A DNA stretch of 28,463 nt, taken from Methanobacteriota archaeon. Lineage in GTDB: Archaea > JACRDV01. A model generated the notes under the pieces. The model was not told where the DNA came from, ran no database searches, and was given only the letters and a program-made list of their open reading frames with translations. Location: positions 1 to 28,463 of the forward strand of contig JACRDV010000013.1 of assembly GCA_024860865.1 (NCBI GenBank). The letters run 5' to 3'. The first letter of the stretch is position 1. Each line of letters opens with the position of its first letter. Below are positions 8,321-16,095 of the stretch, in pieces. The position numbers were made by a program, and so were the translations under genes.

Positions 8321-8322
8321 AA
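7243..8322 (+). CDS. tnpB: TnpB RNA-guided nuclease of the IS607 element
   Basis: The 359 residues are full length for a compact TnpB. All three RuvC catalytic residues are present: Asp183 in GIDLG, Glu242 in AIENL and Asp326 in ADMNGA. The zinc ribbon is complete (Cys298, Cys301, Cys316, Cys319). TnpB proteins are programmable nucleases that use an omega RNA made from the 3' end of their own gene and element, and help the element persist after transposon excision. The stop codon (8320-8322) straddles the inferred insertion junction, so at least part of it comes from the antiporter target. No mutation is visible although the neighbouring tnpA is broken. Confidence 0.93.
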   Translation: MLIRTVQIHSPANQSKVSQIKEFLVEYNRCVNYFIRRLWAEKKFTGRFLDKKYIQDAKDKFNLTARLIQCAGKQAQQIVKSQREKSFSQRTMPRFKVLMADLDGRFWKFGDNTKSFEWLVLQSGFKVLIPFKRTKMWTKWEGRGFTLSNSIRLKYDEGSLTLEFFFEKEKPPLKPTGAVEGIDLGYVNTITCTNGQVIGAGMNKVIESFSKREKHTHEQIKNRIFHELKSLNISNVKKLAIENLKSVKSNTRGKFSRKRNRRLSHWLYAKVVERLARRCEEEGVRLVSVSPWKTSQYCRFCNNWDRRNRKGEVFKCVVCGHTDHADMNGAMNIKLLGLAEAYSLRSLPSNFMGVRNECL

Positions 8323-8340
8323 AATCAGCAACTATAGCAG
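8200..8340 (+). ncRNA. Predicted omega RNA (reRNA) scaffold and guide at the right end of the IS607 element
   Basis: In characterised IS605/IS607 elements the guide RNA is processed from the 3' end of the tnpB transcript, and the guide is the host sequence just outside the right end. Here tnpB runs to the junction, so the scaffold would lie inside the last 100-120 bases of the ORF. The guide would begin near 8321 (AAAATCAGCAACTATAG), within the antiporter gene. Limits are estimates; no structure calculation was done. Confidence 0.35.
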
Positions 8341-9260
8341 TAGTTGTGCTCATAACATATATTGCATTTGAATGGCCAATTTTACAAGGAATATTATTGG
8401 GCGCCATCATTGGTGGAACAAGTTCCCCTATTGTTATATCGATTACATCACAGCTCAAAGCAAGAGAAGAGGTTTCATTGGTTTTAAGCATTGAATCGAT
8501 CTTTACTGATATACTTTGTATTGTAGTTGCAATTGCTTCTATTGAAATGTTAGTTGCTAGGCAAGCAACATCGCTATCTTTAGCTGCTCATAGTATATTG
8601 AGCGCATTTTCAATCGGAGCAATGGTTGGCTTGATTGGAGGCATAATATGGTTATACATATTAAGTAGGATTCGGGGCAAACCTCTTTCTTATATGCTTT
8701 CCCTTGCGATGTTATTTTTCATCTATGCTGGAACCGAATATGTTAAAGGTAGTGGAGCGATTGGTGCACTACTGTTTGGACTAGTTCTCGGAAATAGCAA
8801 GGAAATCTCTAGAATGCTTCGTATAAAAGAAGAGTTGGTTATCGATGATATAATTCGCAAATTTGAAGTTGAAGTCTCATTTTTTATTAGAACATTTTTC
8901 TTTGTATACTTAGGGCTTATAATAAATATTAAGGATATAATTAGTATTGGGTACGGTATCCTTTTAGTAATAGGAGTTGTAGCACTAAGACCGCTGGCCG
9001 TTCGATTAAGTGCAATAAGGAGTGCTTTTACTAAAAGAGAAATTTTTCTAATGTCAATTATGGTGCCTCGGGGGTTAGCGGCCGCTGTCTTAGCTTCCTT
9101 ACCATTAAGTTACGGTTATGGTGCAGCTAAAATGTTTCCAGAGTTGGTATTTACCGTAATAGTTGGAACAATTATTTTTTGTTCTATTGGTGTATTCCTA
9201 AGTAGAAAAATTCCTGAACCTACCGAAGGTTTAGCTATTTTACCGAGCAGCAAAAATTAA
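8313..9260 (+). pseudogene. 3' part of the interrupted CPA-type cation/proton antiporter
   Basis: This frame holds the rest of the antiporter: about nine to ten hydrophobic helices, with the SATIAVVVLITYIAF segment joining directly to GFVFSI of the upstream fragment. The central GTSSPIVISI block corresponds to the family's ion-binding helix region. Later there is the polar helix RGLAAAVLASLP near the C-terminus, where antiporters carry an arginine. An ATG at 8313 is present by chance at the junction, and from it 315 residues could be made. They lack the first two helices and part of the third. No nucleotide-binding domain follows. The intact gene would encode about 414 residues. Its stop overlaps the stop of the convergent gene by four bases. 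Confidence 0.88.
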
Positions 9261-9556
9261 CCAAAAATTGCACCAATACCAGTTTCAGCTGCTTCCTCCT
9301 CTGCCTTGATTTTAGCAGTAATTTCTTCCAGCTCTTTTCCAGATAATTTTTCAACTGGGCCACTAGCTTCTAGCAACTCATCAATTTTTGCAAGCATTTC
9401 TGCAGATGTATTGATATAAACAAAGAACCCTTGCCGTTCTGAACCCAATGATTTGCACTCGCGCAAAGTATACCCTAATCGCTTAAAAAAGTCATCCTCG
9501 AGAGTTTTCATAAAAGTCTTTTTTACATCATAGCCAAAGAAATAAACAGCTTCCAT
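9257..9556 (-). CDS. Conserved-looking 99-residue protein of unknown function in the sulfur-transfer operon
   Basis: I do not recognise the family. The 99-residue protein begins MEAVYFFGYDVKKTF, has a mixed alpha/beta middle and ends in an acidic alanine/glutamate helix followed by a short GIGAIFG tail. GGAGGAGAG just upstream of the ATG is a strong ribosome binding site. It lies only 11 bases after the TtuA/NcsA gene and should be cotranscribed with it and the ubiquitin-like carrier. A role in tRNA thiolation is inferred solely from this position. Confidence 0.82.
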   Translation of the reverse strand: MEAVYFFGYDVKKTFMKTLEDDFFKRLGYTLRECKSLGSERQGFFVYINTSAEMLAKIDELLEASGPVEKLSGKELEEITAKIKAEEEAAETGIGAIFG

Positions 9557-9567
9557 ACTCTCTCCTC

Positions 9568-10500
9568 CTATGTTTTAAGCTTTTGTAATAATTCACATGC
9601 TTTACAAACCTTATACTGGGTTGGCTCGCCACAATATTTGCACTCTTGCAGTGGTGGGTGCCCAAATTTTTCTTTTAAGGTAGGTAAAAGCTTATCGAAA
9701 CCCCTTAAAATCGAGTATTTAGTCCCAGGATACTTTACTTCTACTTCATTTAACCAATTTCTTATAACTTGTCTGAAAGATTCCCCGGCATATGGACATT
9801 CTCCTAAGTGCACTTCTATCTCATTGAGCAAAGCATAAAGCGCAACTTCTCGCTCCGGGACTTCGCGGAGTGGTTTAACCCTTGCCACAAGTTTTGAATG
9901 TCTAGGCTCAGTTTTTGGGCCGAGCCTGCTTTCCCTTTCTATATCCGACCTCATAAAATTCATTAGGATAGCTTGAACATCATCATCGAGGTTATGCCCA
10001 GTTACAACTTTTGTTGCCCCAAGTTCTCTAGCAGCTCTGTTTAGCAACGATCTCCTAAAAACACCGCAGTAAGCGCATGCTTTTAATCGCCTTTTTTGGG
10101 ACTTAGTAAGAACTAACAAGTCATCAAGGATGTACCCATATGTCTCTTTAAACGATACAATTTTGTGTTCAATCCCAAGCTGTTTTGCATTTTTTTCTGC
10201 AATTGGGATGCTTTCATTTCTATAGTCTTTGATTCCCTCATCAATTGTAATAGCAATCAGTTCGATATCAGGCCGGTTTTCGGTTATTTGATTGAGTAAG
10301 TGCATTATTGAAACTGAATCTTTCCCCCCACTGAGACCTAATGCAATACGGTCATTTTTTGAAATCATAGCATGCCTTCGAATGGTTCGCTTAACATTTT
10401 GTTCAATTGATTGAGTAAAACAACTTTTACAAAGCCTAACTCCAGAGTACCTTCGCCACACAACAGCTTCATGTTCCTCACATAAGTTACAAAGAGCCAA
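9568..10500 (-). CDS. ttuA: tRNA-thiolating enzyme of the TtuA/NcsA (Ncs6/Ctu1) family
   Basis: An ATP-dependent sulfurtransferase that adenylates a tRNA uridine and replaces its oxygen by sulfur. The 310 residues contain an N-terminal zinc finger (Cys4, Cys7, Cys24, Cys27), the PP-loop SGGKDS (57-62), the iron-sulfur cysteines Cys142, Cys145 and Cys235, and a C-terminal zinc finger (Cys287, Cys290, Cys299, Cys302). This layout fits both TtuA (position 54, T-loop) and NcsA (wobble position 34), and the site cannot be decided by eye. Start is TTG at 10500. Its ribosome binding site GGAGG is formed by the last two glycine codons of the upstream carrier gene, so the two are translationally coupled. 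Confidence 0.93.
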   Translation of the reverse strand: MALCNLCEEHEAVVWRRYSGVRLCKSCFTQSIEQNVKRTIRRHAMISKNDRIALGLSGGKDSVSIMHLLNQITENRPDIELIAITIDEGIKDYRNESIPIAEKNAKQLGIEHKIVSFKETYGYILDDLLVLTKSQKRRLKACAYCGVFRRSLLNRAARELGATKVVTGHNLDDDVQAILMNFMRSDIERESRLGPKTEPRHSKLVARVKPLREVPEREVALYALLNEIEVHLGECPYAGESFRQVIRNWLNEVEVKYPGTKYSILRGFDKLLPTLKEKFGHPPLQECKYCGEPTQYKVCKACELLQKLKT

Positions 10501-10503
10501 GAA

Positions 10504-10710
10504 TTAGCCTCCGGTTATTACTCGAATTATTGTGAGTTCATCATTAGTTTTGACTTTTGCATCCTCAGTCACTATTTTTTCATTCAGTTTAACTACCACA
10601 GTTTCGAGATTAAATCCCAGTTTTTTAACTACGTCTTCAACGGTTGAACCTTCCTCTACTTTTGTTTCAGTTATTTCAGAAAAATATTTGATTTTAATAG
10701 GAATTTCCAA
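10504..10710 (-). CDS. Ubiquitin-like sulfur carrier (MoaD/ThiS/SAMP family)
   Basis: The 68-residue beta-grasp protein ends in TGG, the di-glycine terminus that is adenylated by an E1-like enzyme and becomes a thiocarboxylate. Its position directly before the TtuA/NcsA gene indicates that it supplies sulfur for tRNA thiolation, like TtuB in Thermus or SAMP2 in haloarchaea, and it may also be attached to proteins. TTG start is supported by GAGGG six bases upstream. The E1-like activating enzyme is not in the window. Confidence 0.93.
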   Translation of the reverse strand: MEIPIKIKYFSEITETKVEEGSTVEDVVKKLGFNLETVVVKLNEKIVTEDAKVKTNDELTIIRVITGG

Positions 10711-10919
10711 AATAAACCCTCAAATATAAATTATATTATCTGTGAAACTAATCTTCTTATAATTAAAGCTGTTTAAATTGTGATTTTGCCTTTTTTATGC
10801 TATTTTTTGATGCTTACACCTCAGTAAAAAGCATTATCAAATTTAGTATAGCAATATTTTCTTTCGAATAGATTAGAGAAAATTTTAAGCAAAGAGAAAC
10901 TAGATAGAATATTAAGTTT

Positions 10920-12965
10920 GTGCTACCGAGGACCCTTAAAGTGGAACTTAAAGAAGCGATTGTTTTTGGGGTAGATGTAGCAACAGGTTCTATTAGAGCG
11001 CAAAAGCAGCCGCAATATGCAGTTGTTGCTTTAAAAAATGATAGGATTATATTTGAAGAGCGTAACTTGAGTTATTTTAAACTCATTAGATTAATTAGAA
11101 AACATTACCCAGCTATTATTGCTACTGATAACATTTATGAGCTAATACCTTCTAGAAGAGGGCTTTTCGAATTTATTTCAAGGTTACCTGTTGGTACAAA
11201 GCTTATCCAAGTGACTGGTTCACCTAAAAGCGGAATGCTTCCACTTCACGTTTTAGCAAATTCCCATGGCATTGCGCTTGGGGCCTATGCCTCCCCCCAA
11301 GAAGAGGCTTTAACTTCAGCTAGACTCGCATTAAAAGGAGTTGGATATGAGATTGTAACATTTGAAGATGAAGCTAGAGTAATAGTTAGTAGAGCTAGAA
11401 GTCTAGGGCCAGGTGGTTCTAGTCAAGACAGATATAGGCGCCGGCTCCATAATTTAGTCCAGTATAAAGTAAGGGAGATTCAACGATCTCTTGAACAAAA
11501 TAAGTTAGACTATGAGCTTGAGGTTAAAGAGGCCGATTCCGGTTATGCTAGGGGAGAGTTCATTATTTGCGCTAATCCAATCGATGTTAGAAAGGTGGTT
11601 CGCAAAATAAGAGGTCCAGACATACAAGTTAAAATCAAACCAGTTAAAAGCGGGGGATTAAGTTTCGTTCCTCTAACTGAGACAAAAGAAAAAATTAAAA
11701 CCTTTCAAAAGAATTTAATCATCGGTATTGATCCGGGCATAACAACAGCAATTGCTGCCTTAGACTTTAAGGGAAAATTAGTAAAATTACACAGTTCAAA
11801 AGAATTTCCAAGGAATGAGATAATCAGATTTATATCTGAATTGGGCAATCCGATTATTTTTGCAACCGATGTCTTACCACCTCCAAAATCTGTAGAAAAG
11901 TTAGCAAGTTCCTTTGAAGCTGAATTATTCAACCCTGCCCAATCTCTTTCTATTTCTGAAAAAAATGAGCTAATTGAGAATTATTTGGAAGATAGCGAGG
12001 ACGAAGCTGAACCTGTTGATGCTCACCAAAGGGATGCACTTGCTGCAGCTATCAAAGCTTATAACCACTACAAAAATAAATTCAAGCAAGTTGATCAGCA
12101 GCTCAAAACCGTGGGGAAACCGGAAATTGAGGAGAAAGTCAAAGAATTAGTTATTGCAGGTCATTCTATAAGCTCAGCTATTGAACTTGCTACCAGTAAG
12201 GAAGTTGAAGTTAAGGCTGAAAAAATTGAAATTAAACCTAAAGAAGAAAAAATTGAACCAGAATTGATAATTGATCTCAAAAAGAAACTCAAATTTCAAC
12301 GAGAAGAAATTGAGCAATTAAAAACATTAAATGAAAAATTAAAAGCTGAGCTCAAATATTATAATGAAAAAATCGCTAAAATTGAGCAAAAAATTGACTT
12401 TATAAAAAGTGCTGAATTTAGAGAACTCAAAGCTACGCAAGAAATTGCTCATAGAGATAAACTTATTCGTCATTTAAAAAATGAATTTGATCAAGTTCAC
12501 AAAAAATATCAAATGTTGGTCAAAGAATTTGAGCAACTAAAGCAAATTAGAGTTTTAGAGATATCTGGTAAGAGAATTCCAATTAAAGTAGTTCAAACCT
12601 TTGCTAAAGAAGGAGTTCAAGAAGCTATTAATAAGTTTGGACTTAAGAAAGGCGATGTTATATTATTAGCCAATGCAAGTGGAGGTGGAGCCTCTACTGC
12701 TGAGTTTTTGATCAAACTTGGAGTAAAGGCAGTTATATACGGTGGAGATATGTCCCATCTTGCAATTGAAAAATTTCAAGGAGCCAGTTTGCCCTTAATT
12801 CCTGTCGAAACAATTAAGTTTGAGAAAGTCGGAGATATCGTAACCATTGACCCAATAGAGCTCGAAAATAGCCTAAAAAAGTTCAAGAAAAAGTTGTCTA
12901 CCGAGGAACTAGTCGAATTGTTGGAAGAATATAAGGTAGAAAGAGAGAAAGATTCCACTCTCTAG
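10920..12965 (+). CDS. DUF460 / COG2433 protein: RuvC-like RNase H fold with long coiled coil
   Basis: This 681-residue protein belongs to the archaeal DUF460 family, described as a possible nuclease of the RNase H fold. The N-terminal third includes a first RNase-H-like region (FGVDVATGS at 16-24, ATD at 68-70). A second, RuvC/YqgF-like region has GIDPG at 269-273, ATD at 315-317 and the terminal acidic helix DAHQRDALAAA at 367-377. Residues of about 440-560 form a heptad-rich Lys/Glu coiled coil. The end (about 570-650) is a small alpha/beta domain with an ANASGGGAST loop. Acidic residues fit a catalytic RuvC site, but I know of no biochemical assignment. GTG start at 10920; no clear ribosome binding site, so the transcript may be leaderless. 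Confidence 0.9.
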   Translation: MLPRTLKVELKEAIVFGVDVATGSIRAQKQPQYAVVALKNDRIIFEERNLSYFKLIRLIRKHYPAIIATDNIYELIPSRRGLFEFISRLPVGTKLIQVTGSPKSGMLPLHVLANSHGIALGAYASPQEEALTSARLALKGVGYEIVTFEDEARVIVSRARSLGPGGSSQDRYRRRLHNLVQYKVREIQRSLEQNKLDYELEVKEADSGYARGEFIICANPIDVRKVVRKIRGPDIQVKIKPVKSGGLSFVPLTETKEKIKTFQKNLIIGIDPGITTAIAALDFKGKLVKLHSSKEFPRNEIIRFISELGNPIIFATDVLPPPKSVEKLASSFEAELFNPAQSLSISEKNELIENYLEDSEDEAEPVDAHQRDALAAAIKAYNHYKNKFKQVDQQLKTVGKPEIEEKVKELVIAGHSISSAIELATSKEVEVKAEKIEIKPKEEKIEPELIIDLKKKLKFQREEIEQLKTLNEKLKAELKYYNEKIAKIEQKIDFIKSAEFRELKATQEIAHRDKLIRHLKNEFDQVHKKYQMLVKEFEQLKQIRVLEISGKRIPIKVVQTFAKEGVQEAINKFGLKKGDVILLANASGGGASTAEFLIKLGVKAVIYGGDMSHLAIEKFQGASLPLIPVETIKFEKVGDIVTIDPIELENSLKKFKKKLSTEELVELLEEYKVEREKDSTL

Positions 12966-13027
12966 CTAAAAACATAGGTAAACTATTTGTATGTAGATTT
13001 CTCCCATAAAGGAAATTTTGTGAGAAA

Positions 13028-14221
13028 ATGAGAAACATAATAGTATCTGAATCTAGGGAAACACCAGTTGGAAAACAATCAATCGAGATGGTTGAAAGAA
13101 AAGGTTTAGGCCATCCAGATTTTATGGCTGATTCTATAGCTGAAGATTTTTCTAGAGCACTTTGCAAAGATTATTTGAGAAGATTTGGAGGATTATTACA
13201 CCACAATGTCGATAAATTAGAAGTAGTTGGTGGAGAGACCCAACCTGCCTTTGGCGGAGGAAAAGTAATAAGACCAATTTTAATTTTCTTTTCTGGCCGA
13301 GCCACCTACAGAGTAAACGAAGAAAAAATACCATTGGAAGAAATTGCTATTAATGCTGCAAAAAACTGGATTAGAAAAAATTTTAGATTTTTAGATCCAG
13401 AGACAAATGTAAGATATTTGGTTGAAACAAAGGGTGGAGCAGGAAATTTAACAGATGTTTATAAAAGACAAGGTAGTATAGGTGCGAATGACACTTCATT
13501 GGGTTCTGGTTATGCACCATTGACAATTACTGAAAAAATTGTTTTAAATACAGAGAAAATGATTAACTCTGAAGAATTTAAAAAGGAATTTCCAGTAACA
13601 GGTGAAGATGTTAAAATAATGGGCTTGAGAAATAAAGATAAAGTTATTCTTACTATTGCAACATCTTTTATTGATAGATTTGTTAAAGATTCTAATGATT
13701 ATGTAAGACAAAAAAAAGAAGTAATAGAAAAAATTAGCGAGCATGTTAGTTCCTATGGGCTAGAAGTTGAACCATGCCTCAATTTATTAGATAAGCCAGA
13801 GCGTGGAATTAATGGCTGTTATTTAACAGTTACTGGGACATCTGCTGAACACGGTGACGATGGAGCTGTCGGTAGGGGCAATAGGCTGAATGGTTTAATT
13901 CCGTTTAATAGACCCATAAGTATGGAAGCTTCGGCAGGAAAAAATCCATTGAATCATATTGGAAAAATTTATAACATTCTTGCTTTTAGGATTTCTGATC
14001 AAATATACCAGCTGGGCAATATAGAAGAGGTTTATGTCAGAATTTTATCCCAAATAGGCAAACCTATTAATGATCCATTGCTTGCGGCTGTTGATATAAT
14101 ACTGAAAAATGGCAAACTTTCTGATATAGAGAAGGAAGTTAGAGAAATAGTTGATAAAAATTTGGATAATATAACAAAACTAACACAGGATATAATTGAA
14201 GGAAAAGTAGAGATGTTTTAA
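13028..14221 (+). CDS. mat: S-adenosylmethionine synthetase, archaeal type
   Basis: Makes S-adenosylmethionine from methionine and ATP. The 397 residues are the archaeal form, which is very divergent from bacterial MetK. Recognisable blocks include [17 protein letters not shown] near the N-terminus, [44 protein letters not shown] and the final third with [10 protein letters not shown]. The ATG at 13028 is preceded by AAAGGA about 15 bases upstream, which is far for a ribosome binding site. The gene lies 62 bases after the DUF460 gene on the same strand. A T-run at 14233-14238 may end the transcript. It supplies the methyl donor for the SFM1-like and radical SAM enzymes encoded nearby. Confidence 0.96.
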   Translation: MRNIIVSESRETPVGKQSIEMVERKGLGHPDFMADSIAEDFSRALCKDYLRRFGGLLHHNVDKLEVVGGETQPAFGGGKVIRPILIFFSGRATYRVNEEKIPLEEIAINAAKNWIRKNFRFLDPETNVRYLVETKGGAGNLTDVYKRQGSIGANDTSLGSGYAPLTITEKIVLNTEKMINSEEFKKEFPVTGEDVKIMGLRNKDKVILTIATSFIDRFVKDSNDYVRQKKEVIEKISEHVSSYGLEVEPCLNLLDKPERGINGCYLTVTGTSAEHGDDGAVGRGNRLNGLIPFNRPISMEASAGKNPLNHIGKIYNILAFRISDQIYQLGNIEEVYVRILSQIGKPINDPLLAAVDIILKNGKLSDIEKEVREIVDKNLDNITKLTQDIIEGKVEMF

Positions 14222-14255
14222 TTTCTAAAAATCTTTTTTAATCTATCGCAAGAAA

Positions 14256-15137
14256 CTAACCAATTCTTCTAGTTGTGTAGAAAGCCATACCTGCAATCGG
14301 GTCAATTTCCATTATGATTTCTCCATCTTTAAAAACGCGGATCATCCCGCCGCTCTTTGAAACTGTAACTGCTAGTGCTCCAGTTTCTTTGGTTATTGCA
14401 GCTGCAGCGGCATGCCTCCCTCCGAATCCCTTTGGAATTTTTACTGAAGCAGCATCAACATCAAGATATCTTCCAGCAGCTTTGACCATTCCATCCCTAG
14501 TTAGCACAAAAACACCATCAAGTTGAGAGAGCTCTTTTACTGTGCCTCTAACCATCTGGTCCGTAATATACTCTGTTCGCCCCTCGAATGGGTTTAAAAT
14601 AAGTTGGTAAGAATTTTTTAGAACTTTTTCAGAGTCTCCAATTACAAAAGCTGTGCCCACAGGTTTGCCTTCTCTCCCTTCCCTTCCAATTTCAATTGCA
14701 AGCTCGAAGATAGTGCTTAAGACTTCTGGCTTGATTTTTTCCATTTCCTGAATAAACGTACAAATATTTAGGTCAAGCGGCTTTCCACCGACCTTATATA
14801 CAAAAATAGAATCGCTGCTTCGAAGTTCGCCCAGTACTCCAACAATTACGTCCCCAATATCTACTAATCCTTTGCTCAACGCTAGTGCTGTTGCATATAC
14901 AATCTGGTCCACTCTAAAGGGGGATTTTAGAAAGAGCAAAATTGATTGAGCTTTCTCGCTAAGCTTATAGAAAGTTTCATTTTTAGATGTGGCGGCAATT
15001 ACCGTTGTTTTTGGTTGATACTTTTGTATTAGATTATAAGCGCGTTCATTATCGCTAACAACTAAAATCGCTTTTGCATTAACTTCATTAGCAATTTGAG
15101 TTGCGGCTTTTGCAATTGCATCATCAATGCTCGGCAT
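14256..15137 (-). CDS. dacZ: Diadenylate cyclase (DacZ type), makes c-di-AMP
   Basis: Condenses two ATP into cyclic di-AMP. The 293 residues have the archaeal DacZ layout: an N-terminal pyruvate-kinase-C-like domain (about 1-115) and a C-terminal DAC/DisA_N domain (about 130-293). In the DAC domain, REGKPVGTAFVIGD (about 155-168), the DGV motif (207-209) and GGRHAAAAA (239-247) replace the DGA and GTRHR motifs of bacterial enzymes. The substitution of Arg by Ala after RH is worth noting, but I believe archaeal members also vary here. It is the third gene of a same-strand cluster after pycA and birA. It also has its own BRE/TATA box, placed for a leaderless transcript. Osmotic and potassium control are the known roles of c-di-AMP. 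Confidence 0.92.
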   Translation of the reverse strand: MPSIDDAIAKAATQIANEVNAKAILVVSDNERAYNLIQKYQPKTTVIAATSKNETFYKLSEKAQSILLFLKSPFRVDQIVYATALALSKGLVDIGDVIVGVLGELRSSDSIFVYKVGGKPLDLNICTFIQEMEKIKPEVLSTIFELAIEIGREGREGKPVGTAFVIGDSEKVLKNSYQLILNPFEGRTEYITDQMVRGTVKELSQLDGVFVLTRDGMVKAAGRYLDVDAASVKIPKGFGGRHAAAAAITKETGALAVTVSKSGGMIRVFKDGEIIMEIDPIAGMAFYTTRRIG

Positions 15138-15160
15138 TTTTTATTCCGAAGTTTGCACTT

Positions 15161-15175
15161 AATTTAAATCCTTTC
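15161..15175 (-). promoter_or_regulatory. BRE/TATA promoter of dacZ
   Basis: Read on the minus strand, AAAGGA (BRE-like) is followed directly by TTTAAATT. The TATA element is about 28 bases from the dacZ ATG, and no ribosome binding site is present. This is the spacing of a leaderless archaeal transcript. dacZ can therefore be expressed separately from birA and pycA. Confidence 0.6.
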
Positions 15176-15202
15176 TATGGGAGAAAAAATCACCAGATTT
15201 TT

Positions 15203-16003
15203 TTAAAGTTTTTGTAGGTGGATACATTCTCCTGCTATAATTCTCTTTAGAGAGCCATCAGCAAGTTCAAGTATTAATGCACCATCGCTATCTATTCCAA
15301 TGGCCTCCCCTACAATTGATTCATCTTTAATGTTTATTCTAACTAAATTACCTATTGTAGCTGAGAGCTCTTTATATTTTGTTAGGATAGGTAGAAAATC
15401 TTCTTTAAAAATTTCATAATTTTTTTCGAGCTCTTCCATCAATCGCTGCACAAGTGGAATTCGCGGGGCATCTTTTTTAAGTTCTTTTTTCAAAGATGTA
15501 GCTCCTTCGCGTATCTCTGCTGGAAAAATATCTACATCAACATTTGCGTTTATACCTATGCCGATAACGACATACTCTATAGTATCCATATCCCCACTCA
15601 TTTCAGTTAATATGCCACAGAGCTTTTTTCCATTCAAAAGAATATCATTAGGCCACTTTATTTTTACATTTAAACCGCAAACTTGGCGAATTGCTTCTGC
15701 AACTGAAACTCCTGTAATTAATGTCAGTTTTGGCGCTTGGTGAGGGCTAATTTTAGGCCGCAATATGAGAGACATCCATATCCCACCGCTTGGGGATATC
15801 CATGTTTTTCCGAAACGCCCTTTTCCTGCTTTTTGAACTTCAGAGATTACGACTGTGCCTTCCTTAGCACCTTTAAAAGCTAATTCTTTAGCAAAGTCAT
15901 TTGTTGAATCGATTTCTTTAAAATGGTGAATCTCTTTTCCAATATACTTAGTTTGCAATCCTTTTTTAATTTCAGAAGTTAATAATAGATCAGAAACACC
16001 CAT
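15203..16003 (-). CDS. birA: Biotin--[carboxylase] protein ligase
   Basis: Activates biotin with ATP and attaches it to a lysine of a carrier domain, here most likely that of PycB. The 266 residues contain the biotin loop GKGRFGKTW, the WMSLILRP strand and KWPNDILLNGKKLCGIL with the catalytic lysine, followed by a small C-terminal SH3-like domain. There are only about 20 residues before the catalytic domain, so the repressor helix-turn-helix of E. coli BirA is absent and this ligase cannot act as a DNA-binding regulator. ATG start with GGAG seven to eight bases upstream. It lies between pycA and dacZ on the same strand (92 and 65 bases). Confidence 0.95.
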   Translation of the reverse strand: MGVSDLLLTSEIKKGLQTKYIGKEIHHFKEIDSTNDFAKELAFKGAKEGTVVISEVQKAGKGRFGKTWISPSGGIWMSLILRPKISPHQAPKLTLITGVSVAEAIRQVCGLNVKIKWPNDILLNGKKLCGILTEMSGDMDTIEYVVIGIGINANVDVDIFPAEIREGATSLKKELKKDAPRIPLVQRLMEELEKNYEIFKEDFLPILTKYKELSATIGNLVRINIKDESIVGEAIGIDSDGALILELADGSLKRIIAGECIHLQKL

Positions 16004-16095
16004 TAAAATCTCCAGTTTTATTTTTACATAGAGTCTATTTTACTGGCTCTAATACATTTGCTTTTAGAATTGTTAAAAAAATTTTTAAACAAAAA

